Positions 20,601 to 35,600 of a stretch of 64,000 bases of DNA are shown piece by piece. Source of the stretch: Diplonema papillatum (taxonomy: Eukaryota > Euglenozoa > Diplonemea > Diplonemida > Diplonemidae); contig JAPJBO010000240.1 of assembly GCA_030068145.1 (NCBI GenBank), positions 186,001-250,000 of the forward strand. Reading direction: 5' to 3'. The notes under the pieces are model-generated. The model saw only the letters and a list, made by a program, of their open reading frames with translations. It was not told the DNA's origin and did not search any database. How positions within the stretch are numbered: position 1 is the stretch's first letter; each line of letters opens with the position of its first letter. A program made the position numbers and the translations under genes.

Positions 20601-23600
20601 AGGACAGCGAATGCAATGCCGACGGTGATACGTGTCCGTACAAGTGTCAGCAAGGTCGATGCGAAACAAGCCGAGATTGCTGCGGAGGCGTTTCGGCCGA
20701 GGATGAGTGCAAGAACCATCATCCTCATTGTGAGTGGGTGACGGGTGAGAATGGGACTACGTCGTGTGCGGAGGCCATTGGTGTCTGTCTGGAAGTGAGC
20801 AACATTGACGACCTGTGCCATTTGTTCCTCACCTCGACTTGCGCGGTGTGGGCGGGTAACAGCTCAGCGATACAAACGCTTCAGGAACCATGCATCGCTC
20901 AGCATGACTTCAGTTTAACCTGCACAGACGATGCAGACGCAATTGCTTGTGAGAATGGCGTCTGTTTCAGCATTGGGCCCGAGGTCGCAGGTGTAGAAAT
21001 GAACAACGTGACGGTGACCGTAACATCTTGCAAGTTGTCAGGCACGGTGTCGTGGCTTGGTACAAAGCACAACACTTACACCCGTCGCCTTGTTTTCGAA
21101 GATTCCATTGTCGAGGGAAACATCGTGGCATCGAATTTCCCAAGTGTGCAGTTCTACAACGTGTCGGTCTTAAAAGGTGCGTCTTCTGAGCCGGCGGTTT
21201 CTATGAGCTCTGTCGAAGAGGTGTCAGCTACGACGCTGACCATCCGTTGTGATCCCAGCTATTTACCACAAGATGGGGGCGGCATTTACTTGTACAATGC
21301 GCATTTTGCAGCCGAAGTTGTAGATATTGAGAATTGCAGCGCGACCCGCTATGGTGGAGCTATGTTTGCGACGCAAGAGTCCACTGTGACGGTAACGGAG
21401 AAACTCGACGCTCGGAAAGGTGTTGCCCCAAGTGGAGGAGGATGCATCGCCTTGACTTATCAAGTTTTGCTGACGGTTCTCGGCACGTTGAGTTTGGAGG
21501 ATTGTGAAAGTGCAGAAATAGGCGGGGCATTGCTTCTTTGGAGGTCAGCCATGACAGCAAGGACCGTCTTCGCTCGTGATAGCATTGGAGGCAGCGGCGG
21601 CTGTGTTATGCTGTTTGAATCTACACTCGACGTCAGCGACCGTGTTGTGCTGGAACGGTGCCAGTCTTCAGGGGCAGGCGGAGGGATGCACCTAGATAGC
21701 TCCACGGTGAATAGCAAAGCTCTCACAACTTCTTCCTGCGAAACCAGAAAATCGTTCGGAGGCGCCATATATGCCAAAGGTGGTAGCGATATAACAGTTA
21801 CTAATTGGGTCACCGTCTGCAATCGCGCGTCTCAAACAGGAGATGATGTTCGCTGGTCAAGCACCGGCCGGCTGGTGGTTGGAACAGTGCGAATATACAC
21901 GGACGAAACAACCTCCAACCCCGATCAGCCAGTGACTAATAACTTGGCGGGCATATCTTTCCAAAACGGCACGATATTCACTAACAGCCTCACGCAGGCT
22001 CAGATTTCATCGAACATCGCTCTGCCTTCACTCACTCAACATCCGTCAGTCGGGTGTCCAGTAGAGGAGGGTGTGCCGCGCTTCCTCCCGCCGAAGCAGG
22101 CGTGTGGGTACACGACTTGTATCGAAGAGCCCGAGAACACATGTAGAAATATCACGGATTGTCATTGGACAGGGTTCGATTGTGTGATACGCAATGAAAG
22201 CGAGAGCATCACGCGCACGTATACACTCGATAGCGGTGTCGTAGAATCGCCGTTGTCGAATTCTACCGTGGCATTGTTTTGGTTCTCGGATTCATTGACC
22301 GCCAGCCCCCGGGTTGCGCGTGAGATATGCAAATTGTTGTGTAACGGAGGCCGCACTGGTCGCTTGGCTCGCGTCTTGAATGATGGCGAAGCGGTTCGAA
22401 TGACGTTGATGCGAACGACGACGTCTGATGCCTTTCTCGACGGGTCCGATGTGGATCTTGAAGGCACGTGGCAGTGGTCAGATGGAGTTCCATTTTACAT
22501 CGCACATGGGTGTTTGCAACATGGTTGTCCGTGGGAACCCAAACCGAGTGCCGGCTCCGACTTTCTTGCGATCACATCGAGCGGAAAGTGGAAAGGTGTT
22601 GGCCAAGATGAGTTGCCCTTTTATTGCGAGTTTCCATGTGTAGAGGACAGCGAATGCAATGCCGACGGTGATACGTGTCCGTACAAGTGTCAGCAAGGTC
22701 GATGCGAAACAAGCCGAGATTGCTGCGGAGGCGTTTCGGCCGAGGATGAGTGCAAGAACCATCATCCTCATTGTGAGTGGGTGACGGGTGAGAATGGGAC
22801 TACGTCGTGTGCGGAGGCCATTGGTGTCTGTCTGGAAGTGAGCAACATTGACGACCTGTGCCATTTGTTCCTCACCTCGACTTGCGCGGTGTGGGCGGGT
22901 AACAGCTCAGCGATACAAACGCTTCAGGAACCATGCATCGCACAACACGACTTCAGTTTAACCTGCACAGACGATGCAGACGCAATTGCTTGTGAGAATG
23001 GCGTCTGTTTCAGCATTGGGCCCGAGGTCGCAGGTGTAGAAATGAACAACGTGACGGTGACCGTAACATCTTGCAAGTTGTCAGGCACGGTGTCGTGGCT
23101 TGGTACAAAGCACAACACTTACACCCGTCGCCTTGTTTTCGAAGATTCCATTGTCGAGGGTAACATCGTGGCATCGAATTTCCCAAGCGTGCAGTTCTAC
23201 AATGTGACCGTGGAAAGCAGTACGGAGGGTGTGCCCGCAGTGCAGTTGACCTCGATCGACGAGGTTTCTGGCACTGCGCTTCGGATTCGGTGCGGCGACG
23301 GCACGGTCCCGATATATGGAGGCGGTTTGTACGTGGTGGACGCCCGCGTGGCGCTGGAGGCTGTTGAGATTAGCGATTGCGCCGCGAAGCAAACCGGGGG
23401 GGGACTTTATGCTTTGCGCAGCGCTGTGAACGTGTCAAAGGTCTTAGTGGAGAACTGCGCCGCGGGAAGCGACGGGGGTGGTGTCATGCTGTCGGCTAGT
23501 ACGTTCGGGTCCCCGAGTACATCATTAACAATGCGGGGCTGCTCAGCAGGCAACAACGGAGGCGGCTTCCTCCAGACCGAGGACTCGCACATCGCGGCCG

Positions 23601-26600
23601 CAGCAGTGGTCGCTGATAGGTGCGCGGCGAATAACTCGTACGGCGGCGCGATGTATTTTCACCAATCTAGCTCTGCCACTTTTGGCAGCATGGTCGTCAG
23701 CCGATGCACCGCAGAGTACGCCGGCGGGCTTTACGTAGACGGCGAGTTGAACGTCAGGGGAACATCCACGTTCGAGCACAACGAAGCGAGGCTAAACGGA
23801 GGCGCTATGTTCGTAGACGGCCAAGCCGTAGTCACGTTCAATGTGCTGAGCACCCGCCGTTGCGTATCGAACGCGGGATACGGGGGTTCAGTTTTTGGCA
23901 ACGACGGAGCGAGTGTAGACGTTGAGCAGTGGAGCGGAGTCTGCAACAGCGCGTTCGCTGGCGCGAACGAGCTGTACTGGGGGAGTTCAAACACCCTGAG
24001 AGTCGTTGACGCTCACATTTACGTCGACGACGGGTGCCTCGCTCCTGACGCTGTCGTGGGTGGTTCGCATCCTACCATCAAGCTCGCCCAAGGATCAATC
24101 CGAACGAATAGTCTCACCGCCAGTCAAATCTCATCGAGCGTCGCTCTCAATACGCTCGACCTGCAACCGTCGGACGGTTGTCCGGTAGAATACGGACAGC
24201 TGACGACGTGCGGGTACACGACTTGCGTAGAGGAACCGCAAAGAATATGCGAGAACGTGTCGGTTTGCCATTGGAACGGTGCGGCGTGCTCTGTAGTGGA
24301 TGAGACGAAAAGCGTCCCGGCGTACACTTTGTACAGCGGCATGCTGGAAAACACCATGAACCGGAGCGAGACGCCGTTTTGGTACTCGAACAAGGTGACG
24401 GTGTTGGATTCTCGGGTCGCGAAGTTTATCTGCACGACGCTGTGCTATAACGGGAGGGACGGTCGGCTGGCGCGGATGGTGTCGGGCGACGAGGGAGCGC
24501 GCATGACGGCGCTGCAGCCGACGCCGAGGGACGCGCTTCTTGATGGGTCAGACGCCGCCGTGGAGGGTGAATGGACGTGGTCGGACGGCATTGTGTTCTG
24601 GTCGGCGGTGCACGAGTGCCTGCAGTACGACTGCCCTTGGAAGCCTGAGCCGACGGCGGCGGACGGTGTCATGCACTTGACAGAGGGAAGTATGTGGCAA
24701 GCCGCCGGCGAGGAAGATGTACCGTTCTTCTGCGAGTTCCCGTGCGCAGACGATGGCGAATGCAACGACGACGGGGGCCGGTGCCCGTACAAGTGCAACC
24801 TGCACGGGAGGTGCGTAGTGAGCCGCGCCTGCTGCACGAACCTGCCCGACGAAACCAGCTGCGTGACGCACCACCCTCACTGCGAGTGGGTGCCGGGCGA
24901 TAACGGGACGGCGGTTTGCGCGGACGCCGGGGCTTTTTGCACCGTCGTTACTGACCTCGACGAGCTGTGCGGGGTGATGGTGTCCCAGCCCTGCGCGGTG
25001 TGGGCTGGCAGTGGCTCTTCGGTGCAGTGGTCCCCACGTGCTTGCATCGCGACGCACGACTTCAGCTTGAGTTGCACGGAGGACGCGGACGCGATTGCTT
25101 GCGCGGACGACGGCGTGTGTTTTAATATAGGAGCGGCCGACGGCGCTCAGGTGAACAACGTAACACTCACCGTTACTTCCTGCAAGTTCTCGGGCAGCAT
25201 GACACTCGCGGGGAGGCACCACGCCGTGCACGTCCGCCGTGCGGTTTTGGAAAACAGCGCCATAGAAGGCAACTTGCGCGTAGCTGACTTTCCGAGCCTG
25301 CACCTGTTCAACGTGACGGTCGTCGGGACAACGATGAACGCCTCGGCTGTGGAAATCGACACCGTGGACGAGGTGACTGGAACGCTGCTGCGGGTGCGTT
25401 GCGGCGACAGGCACGAGGATCCAGTCATGGGAGGGGGCATCTTTTTGAAGTCGTCTCGCGTCGATCTTGCGTCCATCGCCGTCAGCGGCTGCGCCGCGAA
25501 AGGACACGGGGGCGGAGTATACATCACCAGCAGCGTCCTCACCGCGTCCGAGTCCTTCTCCGTGCAGACGGGCGCCGCCGGCGAAAGCGGCGGCTGTGTG
25601 TACGCATTGGACAGCCACTTGAACGTATCACAAGACTTCGATGTTCACGCCTGCACGGCGGAACTCGGTGGGGGTGTGCTGCTGCGAAACAGCACTCTCG
25701 GATCGCCGCAGGCGTCTCTGACCATGCAGGACTGCTCTTCCACAGGAGGCGGAGGTTGCTTTTACCAAACCGAGGGCTGCGCTGTCGAAGCCGCGACGGT
25801 AGCGCTCGAAGGATGCGCGGTGAACGGTTCTGACGGGGGCGGCCTGCAGCTCGAACAGTCAAGCACCGCTTCGTTTGGCAGCCTGGTCGTCCAGAACTGC
25901 ACTGCGGTCTCAGGCGGGGGAGTTTGGGTGGACGGCAGGCTCAACGTGACGGGAGCCGCCACGTTTGAGGCCTGCACTTCGTCGTCCGACGGCGCCGCCG
26001 TGTATCTGAGCACCCACGGGTCTGCAACCTTCGGCATCCTGCACACCCAGCACTGCGTATCCACGTCTGGCTACGGTGGTTCGATGTACGGGTTGACTGG
26101 CGCGACTGCGGTTGTATCCCGGTGGATCGGTGTGTGCAACAGTGCCCACGAAGGCGGGAACGAAGCGTACTGGTCCGGGACCCTTTTCCTGACAATCGAC
26201 GATGCGCTGATCCACGTCGATGAGTATTCGCGCGCCCCCGGGTCCATCGTAGAAGGCGCCTCTGTGAACACTCGGCTGCGGGCCGGCATGCTGTACACCA
26301 ACAGCCTCACTGCGGGCCAGGTTCTTTCTGACGTGGTGCTCCGGTCGCTGTCCCTCGAGCCTTCACAAGGCTGCCCCGCGAAGTTGGGACAGCCGGAGGG
26401 CTGTGGATACACGAATTGCGTCGAAGAGCCACGCAACGTGTGCGACAACACGACGGTTTGCCGCTGGAACGGGGAGACGTGCGTGTTCAAGGACCCGGCG
26501 CAGAGCGTGCCGGCGTACACTCTGTACAGCGGAGTCTTCGAGGTTGCGCCGAATCGGACGGACAATCTGTTTTGGTACTCGAAGGACGCGGTGGCGGCGC

Positions 26601-29600
26601 GTCCGCACGTCGCGAGCGAGATCTGCGCGAAGTTGTGCAGCGGCGGAGTGCCGGGCAGGCTGGCGCGCATGCTGTCCGACGAAGAAGGCGTGCGGATGCT
26701 ATCGCTCCTGCCGGATGGTGCAGCGGAGGCCGCCTTCATCGACGGCTCCGACGCCGCTGTCGAAGGAACGTGGCAGTGGTCCGACGGCGTTGTGTTCTGG
26801 TCCACTGCCTGCCTGCAGGCCGACTGCCCTTGGGGCCCCGCCCTCAACGACACAGACGACTACCTCCGGCTTTCTCCCGACGGATCGTGGGCCACAGCCT
26901 CCGAGGGGCTGTCTCCGTTTTTTTGCGAGTTCCCCTGCGTCACCGACGGCGACTGCAACGCGGGAGGGGACACGTGCCCGTACCGGTGCGGCCCGAACGG
27001 AAGGTGCGAACGCAGTCGCGCGTGCTGCGGCAACGTTGCCGCCGAGGGCGAGTGCAGGAGCCACCACCCGCACTGCGAGTGGCGGGGAGCTGGCGCCGCC
27101 GGCCACTGCGCCGCGGCCGATGAAGTGTGCGCGGTCGTATACGACCTGGGCGAGCTCTGCGGGCTTTTCGTCACGCAGGGCTGCGCTGTTTGGGCCGGCA
27201 ACGGTTCGGCGGTGCAGACGCTGCCGGACACGTGCGTCGCGGTGCAAAACTTCAGCCTGACGTGCACCGACACCTCCGATGCGATCGCTTGCTCCGGCGA
27301 CTGCTTCACCCTGGGTCTTGATCTTCAGACAATCGAAGACGTGTCGGTGTCCGTCACGTCATGCAGACTCTCCGGACCCATCGCCATCAAAGCGATACCC
27401 AACGACGCGTTCATCCGCCAGCTAGTCCTGGAGGACGTCGAAATAGACGGCGCCCTTGCTGTCTCCGGCGTGGCGAAGCTGCTTATTTACAACGTCAGCG
27501 TCGCGGCCAGCGTCGCCGGCGTGCCGGGCGTGCAGCTGTCGGACGTCGGGGCGGCGGCGGCTACCGTGCTGGCGATACGCTGCGGCAGAATGGCGTCAAT
27601 CCCGAACAGCGGGGGCGGGCTGGCGCTCGCGTCGACCGCGTTCCAGGCAGACGTCCTCGACGTGACCGGCTGCGAAGCGGTGCTGGGCGGTGGCGTGTTC
27701 GCCGACGACAGCACGCTGTCGGTCGTCACCAGGCTCGCGGTGCGAAGTTGCTACGCTTCGTCCTTGGGCGGCGGAATGTACCTGTCCGCAAGCTTTTTGA
27801 ACGCATCCAAAGTGCTCCACGTCGAAGACTGCGAATCGGGTTCGGAAGGCGGGGGAATCTATTTGCACTCCGGCCGCGTTGCTGCGAACGAAGCATCGTT
27901 TGACCAGTGCGTTTCCGTCACGGAATTCGGAGGTGCGGTACGTATGCAGCCGATGTCCGAGTTGACTGCCCAGTCCCTGCGCGCGCGGAACTGTTCAGCG
28001 ACTGACGGGGCTGGCATCTCCGCCCAGAACGCCACGTTGACCATCCGGGCAGCGTGGTTTGAACGCTGCGTGACGAGCGCCAACGGCAGTGCGATCCACG
28101 CCGCGGCGTCCCACGTCACCCTCGGGACCTTGAACACGCTCTTCTGCTCTGCAACCTCCGGTTACGGGGGCGCGGTCTACTCTTCCGGATCTGCGATCGA
28201 AGTCGAATTGTGGAACGCGGTGTGCAACAAAGCCTCGGACGGTGGGAGCCTGGTCCACAGCATGTCCTCCGTCGGCGTTGTCGTTGAATCCGTCAATGTG
28301 TACGTTGACGAACAGAGCCAAGACCCGACGGCGCTTCTCACGGGAAGCACCAGCGACGTCGACTTGCGGAAGGGAACACTGTACACGAACAAACTGACCC
28401 AGAGTCAAGCTTCTTCCAATCCCGCGCTGCAACACATGACGGTTGAACCGTCGATCGGGTGTCCGGTAACGTACGGTCAACCTACAACGTGCGGGTACAC
28501 GAGGTGTACAGAGGAACCACAGGTCACTTGCGAAGGAACGTCTGTTTGCCGGTGGAACGGGGTAGAGTGCCTGCCGAAGGAAGAGGCGTCGGGCGTGCCG
28601 ACATACACACTTACAGACGGCGTTGCGGAGAGGGGGAACCGTACGGAAACCGTCTTCTGGCTTTCGAACGCCCGCGAGGCGGATCCCGCCGTTGCGGGCG
28701 CGATTTGCGCCGTGCTCTGCGACGAAGGTCGACCGGGTCGACTCGCGCGCGTGGTGTCCCCACGGGAGACGGCGCGCATGGCGTCGCTGCTACCACCTCT
28801 GGTCAACGGCGCCACCGACGGCTCGGACGCGGCCGAGGAGGGGACCTGGGCTTGGTCGGACGGTGCTGTCTTCTGGACGTTGGGCTTCGGTTGCTGGCAG
28901 GCCGACTGCCCGTGGGACGGCGCGCAGAAGGTGCCGGGCAACGACTACCTGCAGCTCACGCCGGAAGGAAATTGGACCGCGGTGGCGGGGGGGGGGGCCG
29001 CCACGCCCTTTTTCTGCGAGTTTCCCTGCGCTTTGGACAGCGACTGCAACGGCGGCGGGAAGACGTGTCCTTACAAGTGCAACCTTGAAGGCCGGTGCGA
29101 GGTCGGCGGAGAGTGCTGCGGCGACATCCACAACGAAGTCACGTGCGAGGCCCACCGCCCGCACTGCGAGTGGGTAGTACCCGCGGTCGGCAGTGGCGAC
29201 GCCGTGTGCACGGAAGCGGAGGATGTGTGCATAGAGTTTGCGAACGTCAACGACCTGTGCGGGCTGATGGTTTCAGCGCCGTGCGCGGTGTGGACGGGGG
29301 CCGGGAAAGGCACGCAGACCATTCCACAAGAATGCATCGCCAAGCACAACTTCACCTTGTCCTGCGCGGATACGGCAGATGCCCTCGCCTGCTCCACGTC
29401 GGGAGCGTGCTTCGGCGTTGCCGTCGGGAGCGCGAACGTTGCGAACGTGTCGGTGACCGTCGCAAACTGCACCCTATCCGGCGCAGTCCGCTTCGAGGGG
29501 AACAAGGAGCTCGGTTTTTCGCGCGGGATCGTTCTCGAGAACGTGCGGGTGAACGGCGCGCTGGCCGTGGCGGGTCTGACGGCGGTGGGGCTGCGCAACG

Positions 29601-32600
29601 TGTCCGTGCTCAACGGCGTTGACTCGTTGTCGGCGGTGAGCTTCGAGTCTGTGGATGCCGTGTCTGGCGACGTCCTCCGCGTCCTGTGCCGAGAGAGGTT
29701 GCTCCTCCCCGCAAACGGCGGCGGGGTTTTCTTCGAGGGCGGGTCGATGGAGTTGGAGGGGCTGCACATCGAGGCCTGCGCCGCGCGATCGTACGGCGGC
29801 GGCTGCTTCGTCGCCGGCGGCGCGACCGTGAACGTGTCGGGCCAGTTCGCAGTGGACGACTGCCGCGCAGCCTCCGGCGGCGGAGCCCTGTACGTAGGCG
29901 GAAAGTCGACGTTCCGCGCGCGGACGGTCGCCGCCAGCCGGAACTCCGCCGCCGCCGGCACCGGCGGCACCGTGTACCTACACGACTCGGCCACAATGCA
30001 CACGGTCGACGTCTCCGTCACAAACGGCACCGCGCGGCACTGCGGCGGAATCTACCTCCAAGCCGGCGCGGCGTGGGACAGCGCTCGTGCGTCGATGGAG
30101 CGCTGCTCGTCGGACTTCCACGGCGGTGCCGTGCACCAGGCGGCAGGCAGCTCCGTCGCGATCCGAGGGTCGTTCCGGACCCTGTTTTGCACGTCGAACT
30201 CGCCCAGCCACGGCGGTGGCTCGCTGTACATGCAAACGCTCGCCACCTTCGAAGCCGAGGCGTGGGCCGCCGTGTGCAACACGGCGAAGGGCGCGTACGG
30301 AAACGACATGCACCTGTCCTCCGGCGTCGTCGCCGTCGAGCGCCTGTTGCTGTACGTCGCGGACGACAGCCCCTTCCCGACCGCGCCCGCGGTCGGCGCC
30401 AGCAACCTGCTGGTGGCCAACGGGACGGTCTACTCGAACGAACTCACGTACGCACAGCTCGCGGCGGCTGGGCTGGGCAACCTGGCGGTCGCACCGTCGC
30501 GCGGGTGTCCCACCGCCATCGTCGCAAAAACGGAGTGCGGGTACACTGCGTGCGACGAAGGCACGGAGGGGGCGTGTGCAAACGCGACCGAGTGCCGGTG
30601 GGACGCCGAAGCGTCGGCGTGCACGGTGGGCGACGACGCGGGCGGGGAGCCAGGCTACACCCTGCGCGACGGCGTTGCGGAAGACCGCGCGAACCGCTCG
30701 ACGCTCAGCTTCTGGTACTCCGGAGGCCTCACGGCCCTCAGCCGGCTCGTCGCCGGGGAGATCTGCGGGACGCTCTGCAGGAACGGGCGGCCAGGGCGTC
30801 TGGCCCGGGTGCTGCACTCCGCGGAGGCGGCGCGCATGGCCGCTTTGCGGGCGGGTGCCGGCGGTGCGTTCGTCGACGGCTCGCCGTCGGCCGCGGCCCC
30901 CGGCGTGTGGCAGTGGGCGGACGGGAGCGCGTACTGGACCGCCGAGCACGGGTGCGTGCAGGAGGAGTGCCTGTGGGACACGCCGCCGGCGTCGCCGGCG
31001 ACTGACCGCAGCATGCAGCTGACGGCTTCGAACCACTGGGTGCCCTCTGAGGCCCCGGCGTCGTTTTTCTGCGAGTTCGCGTGCGTGTCCGACGGCGACT
31101 GCCGCGACGGAACCGCAACCTGCCAGCGGAAGTGCGGCCCGAACGGCCGATGCGTCGCAGACGACTCATGCTGCGGCCTTCTCGGCTCCGAGGGCGCGTG
31201 CCGGGACCCCGGGCAGAGCTGCGAGTGGGTCGCAGCGGCGGCCGGCGGAAGCGCCGCCTTCTGCCGGCGGGTCGAGTGTCTTGTGGTCCGCGACCTTGCG
31301 CAGCTGTGCCGCGCGTTCGTGACGCAAGCGTGCGCCGTGTGGGCCGGCACGGGCTCCGTCGTGCAGACCCTTCCGCGCACATGCGTCGCGACGCACACCT
31401 TCAACTTGACCTGCTCGCAGGGATCCGACGCGCTCGGCTGCCCTTCGACAGGCTGCTTCTCGTTAGTCCCCGCTGTCGTCCAGCCGGCCGGCGTGACTGT
31501 CACAGTCTCGACGTGCGCGCTGTTCGGCACCGTCTCCGTGCGGGGCGGGAAGGGACAGAACGTCACGCGTGAGCTCGTTTTGGAAGGTGTTAACGTCACG
31601 GGGTTGCTCCGAATCAGCGGCTTCACCAACGTGTCGCTCGACGGCGTTTCGGTGGACGGCATCGTGCAAGACGCGCCGGGCGTCGAGCTCACGGCGGTCG
31701 ACTGGGCCGACATTGTGTCCCTAGACGTCGATTGCTCTGAACGAGTGGGGCCACCGATGTACGGTGGAGGCGTGCTGATCTCGGAATCGACCGCCGCCGT
31801 CGTCTCGCTGCGCGTGCAGCGCTGCTCAGCAAAGAGCCACGGGGGCGGCGTGCACCTCACGGCCAGCACTTTGCACGTCGCGGGCACGGTGCGAGTCACC
31901 GACTGCTCCGCCCTGGTCGGCGGGGGCGGCGTGTCGCTGTCTTCGTCTTCATCCATCGCGGGGGGGTCTCTCGCGGTCGAGCGCTGCTCGGCCACGAACA
32001 CGGGGGGCGCCGCTGTGTTTTTGGCAGACTCCTCGCGTTTGGCGGTCGGCGTCCTTTCCGCCGGCAACTGCACGTCGCAAAACGGCGCGGTTTACATCGG
32101 CACGGGTTGCTCGGTGGCGGCGCACGAGGGGTGGTTCGAGCGGTGCGTGGCCTCCGGCAACGGAGGCGCGGTATACCTCGGCACGGGAGGCTCCGCGGAG
32201 TTTGAGGTCTTCAACACAGTCGGTTGTACGGCTCGCGGTACCGGTGGGTCTGTCTACGCGAACGGCCGAAACCTGCTCCGCGCGGGTGTGTGGAACGCGG
32301 TGTGCAACAAGGCGGGAGCCGCTGCCGGAGACGAGCTCTCCGCTTCCGACGCCGTCGACATCGCCGTCGGCACCCTGCGCGCTCACGTCGCCGACGACAC
32401 GATCGGGGCGCGGAGCATCATTCAGTACTCGGGCGACCCCTCGACGCTGGCCATCGGCGGCGGCGCGCTGTACACAAATCGGCTGGCGCAGGCGGACGTC
32501 GCCGGCGGCTACCTGGGCGCGCTGGCAGTCGCGCCGTCCAGAGGTTGCCCTTCGACTTTCGGACGGGAGGTCGGCTGCGGATACGCGACCTGCCCCGGCG

Positions 32601-35600
32601 AGATGCCGGCCGAGGCTTGCGGGAAGATCGGGTTCTGCAGCCACGACGGCGAGGCCTGCGCGGCGAAAAACGCGAGCGAGACGTTTCCGGTGTACGCCGC
32701 TGGGTACGACGGCGTGCTGGAAGGCAACGGATCGACGGCAGCGGGTATCCGGTTCTGGTTTTCGGGGCCGGGAATCAGCGCGTTGGACGTGTCGGTGGCG
32801 GCGGAGGTTTGCAGCGTCCTGTGCGACAACGGGCGCCGTGGCCGCATAGCGCGGGTGACGTCGCCCGCGGAAGTCGCGCGGCTCACCGCGCTCCGGGGGT
32901 CTGACGCCCAGCAGCAGGACGCGTTTGTCGACGGTTCCGACCAAGCGGACGAGGGCCGCTGGCAGTGGTCCGACGGGGCAACCTTTTGGACGACCGCCTA
33001 CGGATGCATTCAGCCCGTTTGCCCGTGGGTGGGGGGTAAGCCGGACGCTGCGTTCGACACCATGCGGCTAACGCCGGCGGGCGAGTGGAAAGGAGGAGAC
33101 GGGCCGGCTCCGTTTTTCTGCGAGTTCCCCTGCACCGCCGACGGCGACTGCAACGCCGGCGGCGATCCGTGCCCGCTCGCGTGCGGCCCGCAGGGCCGGT
33201 GCGTGTTGGATGCGGAGTGCTGCGGGTCGTTTTCGACCGAAGCCGCGTGCGCGCCGCACAAACCGCACTGCGCTTGGGACGAATCCGCCGCCGCGAACAC
33301 GGGAGCGTGCGTCCAATCAGAGTGCCACACGGTGGACGACATCAACGAGCTGTGCAATTTGTTCCTCGTCCACACCTGCGCGGTCTGGATGGGGACGGGG
33401 AAATTTGTCCAGACCCTGCCTGCTTCTTGTCTCGCCCTGCACAACGTCAGCCTCACGTGCGCGGCGGACGCGGACGCGATTGCGTGCCCTGCAGGTGATC
33501 CCTGCATGGTCTTCGGCCCCGAAAGCTCTGTCATCACCGATATTGTCGTCAACATCACGGGGTGCGCGTTCGTAGGCAACACAGCGTTCAGGGGAAGTCG
33601 AAGCACGGTACACGCCCGGCAGCTGGTCCTCGGCAGCGTCGCTGTCGGCGGGTCACTTGAAGTGTCGCAGCTGCCGAACCTGACGCTGCGAGACGTGACC
33701 GTCGACAACAACCAGCCCGAAGTGCCGGCAGTCACCCTGCGCCAGGTGACCGCCGCCGACGCGGTCGCTCTCGACGTGCGATGCAGCCTGCCTCAAGCCG
33801 ACGCCCCGATATACGGCGGAGGGTTGCACTTGGCGGAATCCAGCCTGCGGGCCGACAACGCTGCCATCCGCAACTGCTCTGCGAAGTCGCTCGGGGGCGG
33901 TCTGTACGCAGCGGGCAGCACCCTCGAGGTGCGCGGAACCCTCACAGTGTCAGGCTGCACCGCGACGGCGAGTGGCGGGGGGTTGTACATTACGCAGAGC
34001 ACGGTCAACGCCAACGAGGTGACAGCTGAGGCGTGCAAGGCTGGGTCTGACGGCGGCGGCGCAATGTACGCCGGCGGGCAGTCGAGCTTCGAGAGCTCGC
34101 ACCTGTCCGCAACCGGCTGCGCAGCGAGACACGGGGGCGCCGTTTACGTGGAGGAGGGCTCCTCTGTGGCGGCAGACACCGCGCTGTTTGAAACCTGCAC
34201 GGCCGACTACCACGGCGGCGCCCTGTACTTGGACAGGGGCGCTGCAGCGGAATTCAGCCTGCTGCACACCGCCGGGTGTTCTTCGAGGACCGCAGGGTAC
34301 GGCGGTGGGTCGTTGAGTGTGTTCCCCGGGTCGACGTTCAGAACCGACCGGTGGTTCGCGGTGTGCAACACCGCGGCCACCGGCGGCGGCGATCTTTTCG
34401 CAGATCTTCCGGGTACCGTTGAGGTGCGGACGTTGGTCGTCCACGTCGCCGACACCGCCCGCCGCGAGCCGACGCCGATCGTGTCCGGGTCTCTCCCCGC
34501 CGTGAACATCACTGGGGGGTTCGTGTACAGCAACGCGTGGTCGCCCGCGTTGGATCCGACGCTTCACGAGCTGATCCTCCGGCGGGGGCGGGGGTGCCCC
34601 CGGACGCTTGCGCAGCCGACTGCGTGCGGGTACACGACCTGTGCGGAGGAGGGCGAGGTCTCGTGCAGTGGGCTGTCGGGTTGCTCGTGGAACGGCAGCG
34701 TTTGCGTCGTCGTTGCCGGGGAGGCAAACGCTGTGCCCGCGTACACGGCGGGAAGCGGCCGAATCGAGGCGCCAGGCGTCGGCAGCGACACACAGTTCTG
34801 GTACTCGGATGCCATCGTGGCCGATCCGCGCACTGCGGGTGGAATCTGTGCCGGGTTGTGCGTGGGCGGCAGGACTGGGCGTTTGTCCCGAATGCTGTCG
34901 GCAGATGACGGCGTGCGTATGCTCGCACTGCAGGCCTCGCCAGCCGCCGCCTTCCTCGACGGATCCGACGCGGAAACGGAGGGAACGTGGCAGTGGTCCG
35001 ACGGCGTCGTGTTCTCCACCCGCGGCTTCGACTGCCTGCAGGTACTCTGCCCTTGGAACGGCTCGCAGGCAAACTCGCCGGGCGTTGGCCACCTGCAGCT
35101 CGCTCCGGACGGAACCTGGCTGGCGGCTGGGGAGGGGGTTTCAGCCCCGTTTTACTGCGAGTTCGCGTGCGTGGACAGCACCCAGTGCAATGCCGGCGGG
35201 GTGTGTCCGTACACGTGCAGCAAGCTGGGCCGGTGTGTCCTGGACGCGGAGTGCTGCCCTGCGTACCAGGACGGCACGGCATGCCAGCAGCACGCTCCGC
35301 ACTGCGCGTGGCGGGATGCGAGCGGCGCGCAGGCGGGCGCGTGCGTGCCGGCGGAGTGCCAATCCGTCACCGACATCAACCAGCTGTGCAGCATGTTCCT
35401 CACGGGCAAATGCGCTCTGTGGGCCGGCGCGACGGCTGGCGGAAACCAGGTCCTCCCACGAGCCTGCGTCGCTGTCCACGACTTCGAGCTCACGTGCGCC
35501 GACAACGCAGACGCGATCGAATGCCCGTCGTCACCCACCGAAGAGTGCTTCACCATCGGGCCAAAGAGCGCGCACGTCGGAAATGTGACGGTGGCAGTGC

